Origin: Myxococcales bacterium
GTDB lineage: Bacteria; Myxococcota_A; Bradymonadia; UBA7976; UBA1532
DNA length: 25,851 bases
Reading direction: 5' to 3'
Assembly (NCBI GenBank): GCA_020633555.1
Contig: JACKDL010000052.1
Coordinates: forward strand, 1 to 25,851
Shown here: positions 22,849-25,851 of the stretch, one piece after another
Layout: each line of letters begins with the position of its first letter
Position numbering within the stretch: the first letter of the stretch is position 1
Program-made: the position numbers and the translations under genes
Notes under the pieces: generated by a model
What the model was told of the DNA's origin: nothing
Seen by the model: only the letters and a program-made list of their open reading frames with translations
Databases searched by the model: none

Positions 22849-25368
22849 TCACGCGGTCGGCGGCTCGGGGCGGCGCTCCAGGGGCACGTCCGGGTCCAAG
22901 GCATAGCCGGCGTCGCTGCGCAGGAGCACGCCCGCGAGGCCCAGCCGGCGCAGGGCCGCCAGCGCCACGTACAGGCGGTTGCGCGCGGCCGTGGGATCGA
23001 TGCGCTCACCCGGCCAGGTCGCGGCGACCAGGGCCTCGGTGGGGCACGCCTTGCCTGGGGTGAGCGCGCGGGCGTCGGCCAGCGCGGCCAGCAGCCGGCG
23101 CAGCACCTGGCGTCCGCCGAGCTGGGCGATGGGCAGCCCCGGCGCCTGGAACCACGCGGCGTCCTCGGCGACACACAGCACCTGGCCGGCCGCCCGCTGT
23201 TGGGCGCGGCGGGCGGGCGCCAGCGCGTCGGCCAGCAGCCGGGCGGCGTTGCGCAGCGCGGCGCTGGTCCGCGCGAGCTCGGGCGGCACCCCTGCGAGGG
23301 CGGCTTCGGCGCCGGCCAGGTCGCCTTCGGCCAAGGCGACCTGTGCGAGGTACAGGGCCGCGGTGTGGCGGGTGGCCGGATCGGGGAGTGTAGCGACGGG
23401 GCCCGCGGCGACACGGGCGGCCGCGCGGGCGGTGGCCACCTGCCCCTGGCCCGCCAGGGCGGCGGCGCGCACGGCGAGCACCAGCGGGCGGAACACGGGC
23501 TCTGCCGCGGGCAGCAACGCCAGCGCCACCTCGGCCTGGGTCGCGGCGGCCGCGGGGCGGGCCTGGTGCAGCGCCACCACGCCGCGGGCGCCTTCGAAGC
23601 TGCCCGCGTGGGCGCGGGCGTCGAGCTGCCGCAGGCTGGCGGCGGCCTCGGCCAGCACGTCGTCTGCGGCCGCGTACTCCCCGCGCTCGATGAGCGCCAT
23701 GCCGAGCTGCCCGAGCGAGATGGCGGCGGCGTGGCGGTCGCCGCAGTCGAGCAGGCGACCGCGCCCCTGGCGCACCAAGGCGCTGCCGGCCTCCACGTCG
23801 CCCGCTTCCAGGGTGGCGGCGCCCAGGTTGCAGAGCAGCACCCCCTCCTGGCGTACCAGCGCGGCCTCGCGGGCCACGGCCAGGCCCGCGCGGTAGTGGA
23901 GCTGAGCCTCTAGCGGGGCGCCGCGGCGTCGGGCGGCGTTGCCCCGCTCGCTGGCCACCTCGGCCTGGCCCAGGGGGTCGCCGGCGCGCTCCAGCGCCTC
24001 GGCGGCCCGGGCCAGCCAGGCCTCGGCGTCGGGGTGGGCGCGATCCACCGACCACCGCGCGCGGGCCAGGCAGGCTCGGCCGACCGCGTCGGGATCCCCG
24101 CTCTGGAAGGCCAGGTCGATGGCCGCCTGGAACACGGCCTCGCGGGGGGCGTCCGCCAGCGCGGGATCCAGGGCGGCCTGCAGGTGGAGGGCCTGGGCGC
24201 GGAGCGCGGGCGGTCCGTCGGGGCGGGCCAGCGCGGCCTTCAGCAGCGGCACCGCCGCCGCCCTGGGGCCCTGCCGCGCGTACACCGCGCACAGGGTCAC
24301 GGCGGCCTGCAGCGCCACCTCGGTCGCCTCGTCGCCCTCACGGTCGAGGGCCCAGCGGGCGACGGCGCGCAGGGCGGCTTCGTCCTGCGTCTCGGGGGCT
24401 CGGGCCAGCACCCGCTGCGCGTGCCGCCGGCGCAGGGTGAGCTGGGTGCCCGCGGCCAGCGTGCTGAGCCGCTCGGCGGCGTCGTGGCGCAGCAGGGGCA
24501 GCACCTGGAACCGTCTCGGCCCTGGGCCCGCCGAGGGCTGGAGCAGGCTGTGGCGCTGCAGGGTGTGCAGGGCGTCGAGAGCCTGGGCTCCCAGCAGGTG
24601 CTCCAGATCGGCCAGGGTGAAGGGTCCCCCCGGCAATGACAGGGCGGCGAACGCCCGCTGGGCCTCGGGGGGGAGCAGGCGCCACGAGGCGTCCATGGCG
24701 GCCCGGAAGCTGCCGTGGGGCGCTCCGGAATCGCCGGGGCCGGCCAGCAGCGGCAGTGGGTTGTCCAGGCGCGCGGCGAGCTGCGCGACATCGATCAGCT
24801 CCAGGCGGCGGGCCGCCATCACCAAGGCCAGCGGCAGGCCCCCCAGCCGCTCGACCACCGCCTGCACGTGCCGGGCGTCGGGGGCCTCGGGCGCCCAGGT
24901 TCGGGCCAGATCGCTGAAGAGCGCTGCGGCATGCGCCGGTGTCAGCGGGTCGAGGGCCATGCACCGCTCAGCGGCAAGTCCCAGGGGCAGCCGCGAGGTG
25001 ATCAGCACCTGCAGGTCGGGCGCAGCCTCGAAACCGGCGGTGAGCAGGTCGGGCAGGGTGGCGACCAGCGCCTCGGCGTCGTCGATCACCAGCAGGCGGA
25101 CCTCGCGCAGCGCCCGGCCCAGGGCCGTAGGGTCGGCGGCGCGGTTCAGGCCGAGCTGTGCCGCAAGGTGGCGGTGCAGGTCGTCGCGGTCGGCAGCCTG
25201 GCGGGCGGCGCACCGCACCACGCCCGGAAGCGACGCGGTCGCAGCCGCCGCGAGGGCGGACTTTCCGACGCCGGGCGGCCCGGTCACGGTGATGAGGCGG
25301 GCCCCCTCGCGCAGCCACGCGCCCAGCGCGTCGAGCTGCCCGTCCCGCCCCACCAGCCGCCGCTGCAT
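22849..25368 (-). CDS. STAND-type ATPase with TPR-like repeats and C-terminal winged-helix domain
   Basis: This is an 839-residue, probably cytoplasmic regulator. An N-terminal NTPase module has the P-loop GPPGVGKS (30-37), Walker B LLVIDDAEAL (about 112-121), VLITSRLPLG (sensor-like) and a downstream GGLPLALVMAARRLEL motif, as in AfsR/LuxR-type and NB-ARC STAND proteins. The region about 310-730 is Ala/Arg-rich helical repeat, likely TPR (AAISLGQLGMALIERGEYAAADDVL and similar). Residues about 755-839 look like an OmpR/AfsR-type winged helix (LAALADARALTPG, TEALVAATWPGE, NRLYVALAALRR, SDAGYALDP). A DNA-binding domain at the C-terminal end is the reverse of the SARP order. ATG 25368 follows GGAGG by 5 nt. 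It is divergent from the Gly-rich lipoprotein gene, a natural target. Confidence 0.8.
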   Translation of the reverse strand: MQRRLVGRDGQLDALGAWLREGARLITVTGPPGVGKSALAAAATASLPGVVRCAARQAADRDDLHRHLAAQLGLNRAADPTALGRALREVRLLVIDDAEALVATLPDLLTAGFEAAPDLQVLITSRLPLGLAAERCMALDPLTPAHAAALFSDLARTWAPEAPDARHVQAVVERLGGLPLALVMAARRLELIDVAQLAARLDNPLPLLAGPGDSGAPHGSFRAAMDASWRLLPPEAQRAFAALSLPGGPFTLADLEHLLGAQALDALHTLQRHSLLQPSAGPGPRRFQVLPLLRHDAAERLSTLAAGTQLTLRRRHAQRVLARAPETQDEAALRAVARWALDREGDEATEVALQAAVTLCAVYARQGPRAAAVPLLKAALARPDGPPALRAQALHLQAALDPALADAPREAVFQAAIDLAFQSGDPDAVGRACLARARWSVDRAHPDAEAWLARAAEALERAGDPLGQAEVASERGNAARRRGAPLEAQLHYRAGLAVAREAALVRQEGVLLCNLGAATLEAGDVEAGSALVRQGRGRLLDCGDRHAAAISLGQLGMALIERGEYAAADDVLAEAAASLRQLDARAHAGSFEGARGVVALHQARPAAAATQAEVALALLPAAEPVFRPLVLAVRAAALAGQGQVATARAAARVAAGPVATLPDPATRHTAALYLAQVALAEGDLAGAEAALAGVPPELARTSAALRNAARLLADALAPARRAQQRAAGQVLCVAEDAAWFQAPGLPIAQLGGRQVLRRLLAALADARALTPGKACPTEALVAATWPGERIDPTAARNRLYVALAALRRLGLAGVLLRSDAGYALDPDVPLERRPEPPTA

Positions 25369-25384
25369 GCCGCCTCCGCGCCGA

Positions 25385-25400
25385 TTTAATCCGTCTTAAA
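25385..25400. promoter_or_regulatory. A/T-rich inverted repeat in divergent promoter region
   Basis: TTTAA (25385-25389) and TTAAA (25396-25400) are reverse complements with a 6-nt spacer. They form the only A/T-rich patch in the 94-bp gap between the STAND regulator and the lipoprotein. On the minus strand TTAAAT could serve as a -10 element for the regulator; on the plus strand TATGTT (25412-25417) is a weak candidate. An operator for the neighbouring winged-helix regulator is possible but inferred. Confidence 0.4.
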
Positions 25401-25462
25401 CGGGCCGCTGCCTATGTTGGCCGGGACTTCGGCGGCGACGCCACTCACACAGGAGACTCCCC

Positions 25463-25851
25463 ATGACTCGTCCACTCGGCATCCTCCTCTGCGCGTTTAC
25501 TCTGCTGGCCGGCTGCACCGGCGGCTCGGGGTCCGGCTCGTCGGGCGCGGGCGGCGCCGGGGGCGGCGCGGGTGGCGCTGCGGGCGGGGCGGGCGGTGTG
25601 GGTGGTGGGGCCGCCTGCGACGACACCGATCCCGGCGGCGACCGCTGCGCCGAGGCCAGCGAGTGCAACGTGGAGTGCAAGTGTGAGAACGGCAGTGTGA
25701 CGACGGGGAGCTGCGGCGGCGGCACCTGCGCGTCGGCCGACGACGTGTGCCCCGAGGCCTGTGAGGCCTTCCCGGCGAACGGCGACTGGACCGACACGTT
25801 CTGCTTCATCGGCACCGAGGGCGGGGGCGCGGGCGGTGCAGGCGGCATGGG
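25463..25851 (+). CDS. Gly/Ala-rich, Cys-containing lipoprotein (partial, runs off the window)
   Basis: A reading frame from ATG 25463 stays open to the right edge (129 complete codons). It begins MTRPLGILLCAFTLLAGC, a signal with the lipobox LLAGC (Cys18). A Gly/Ala/Ser-only stretch of about 30 residues follows (GGAGGGAGGAAGG type), then a Cys-rich segment with about a dozen cysteines (CDDTDPGGDRCAEASECN..., CKCENGSV, CGGGTC, DVCPEACEAF), and a second Gly-rich run begins at the edge. The layout suggests a surface lipoprotein with flexible linkers between disulfide-bonded modules. AGGAG lies 9 nt upstream of the ATG. It is transcribed away from the STAND regulator and may be controlled by it. 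The C-terminus and function are unknown. Confidence 0.75.
   Translation, partial: MTRPLGILLCAFTLLAGCTGGSGSGSSGAGGAGGGAGGAAGGAGGVGGGAACDDTDPGGDRCAEASECNVECKCENGSVTTGSCGGGTCASADDVCPEACEAFPANGDWTDTFCFIGTEGGGAGGAGGM

Noticed and set aside
23939..25399. A 486-codon plus-strand frame opposite the STAND ATPase
   Set aside because: Ser/Arg/Ala-rich shadow; the minus-strand frame has Walker A and B motifs and a good ribosome-binding site.

Overview
The window is GC-rich (roughly 70% or more by eye over most of its length). Its style points to a myxobacterium-like Gram-negative (Myxococcota or a relative): many lipoproteins, tandem short Cys-rich modules of the C-x5-C-x5-C-x4-C type, an FHA-domain membrane protein, PEGA-like/OmpA fusions, and Asp/Gln/Pro-rich spacers after lipoboxes. 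This assignment comes from protein style only, with no marker gene. No rRNA, tRNA or CRISPR array was seen.

Left end (1-1.8 kb): a small, visibly less GC-rich mobile scar. It holds the C-terminal stub of an IS5-type DDE transposase, a small exported protein of unknown function on the minus strand, and a Y1/HUH (REP-associated tyrosine-type) transposase-like gene on the minus strand. A perfect 12-bp hairpin followed by a T-tract (minus strand, 1764-1804) separates this scar from the next operon.

2.0-6.4 kb, minus strand: four genes that overlap or nearly touch. In transcription order they are a HemJ/CopD-like small membrane protein, a short Tat-signal-like exported protein, a von Willebrand-like exported domain joined through one membrane helix to a cytoplasmic zinc ribbon and FHA domain, and an Amidase_2 (peptidoglycan amidase) fused to an M23-like domain that has lost its metal ligands. 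This looks like a cell-envelope unit with phospho-dependent signalling. 6.6-10.0 kb, plus strand: an Old Yellow Enzyme-type oxidoreductase, a D-2-hydroxyacid/3-phosphoglycerate dehydrogenase with a C-terminal ACT domain, and a stand-alone double-PAS protein, again tightly packed.

10.1-18.8 kb, minus strand: a two-gene unit made of an OmpA-family outer-membrane protein (barrel, carboxypeptidase-regulatory/PEGA-like repeats, OmpA peptidoglycan-binding domain) and, coupled to it by an overlapping stop/start, a 2195-residue lipoprotein built from about 80 four-cysteine modules interrupted by two PPC-like beta-sandwich domains. This is the most striking object in the window. A DASS-family carboxylate/sulfate transporter reads divergently (18.9-20.4 kb, plus).

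20.5-25.4 kb, minus strand: a small Cys-rich lipoprotein overlapping a diheme cytochrome c-rhodanese fusion lipoprotein, then a ferritin-like/rubrerythrin-type diiron protein, then a STAND-type ATPase with TPR-like repeats and a C-terminal winged-helix DNA-binding domain. Divergent from the last, a Gly/Ala-rich Cys-containing lipoprotein runs off the right edge.
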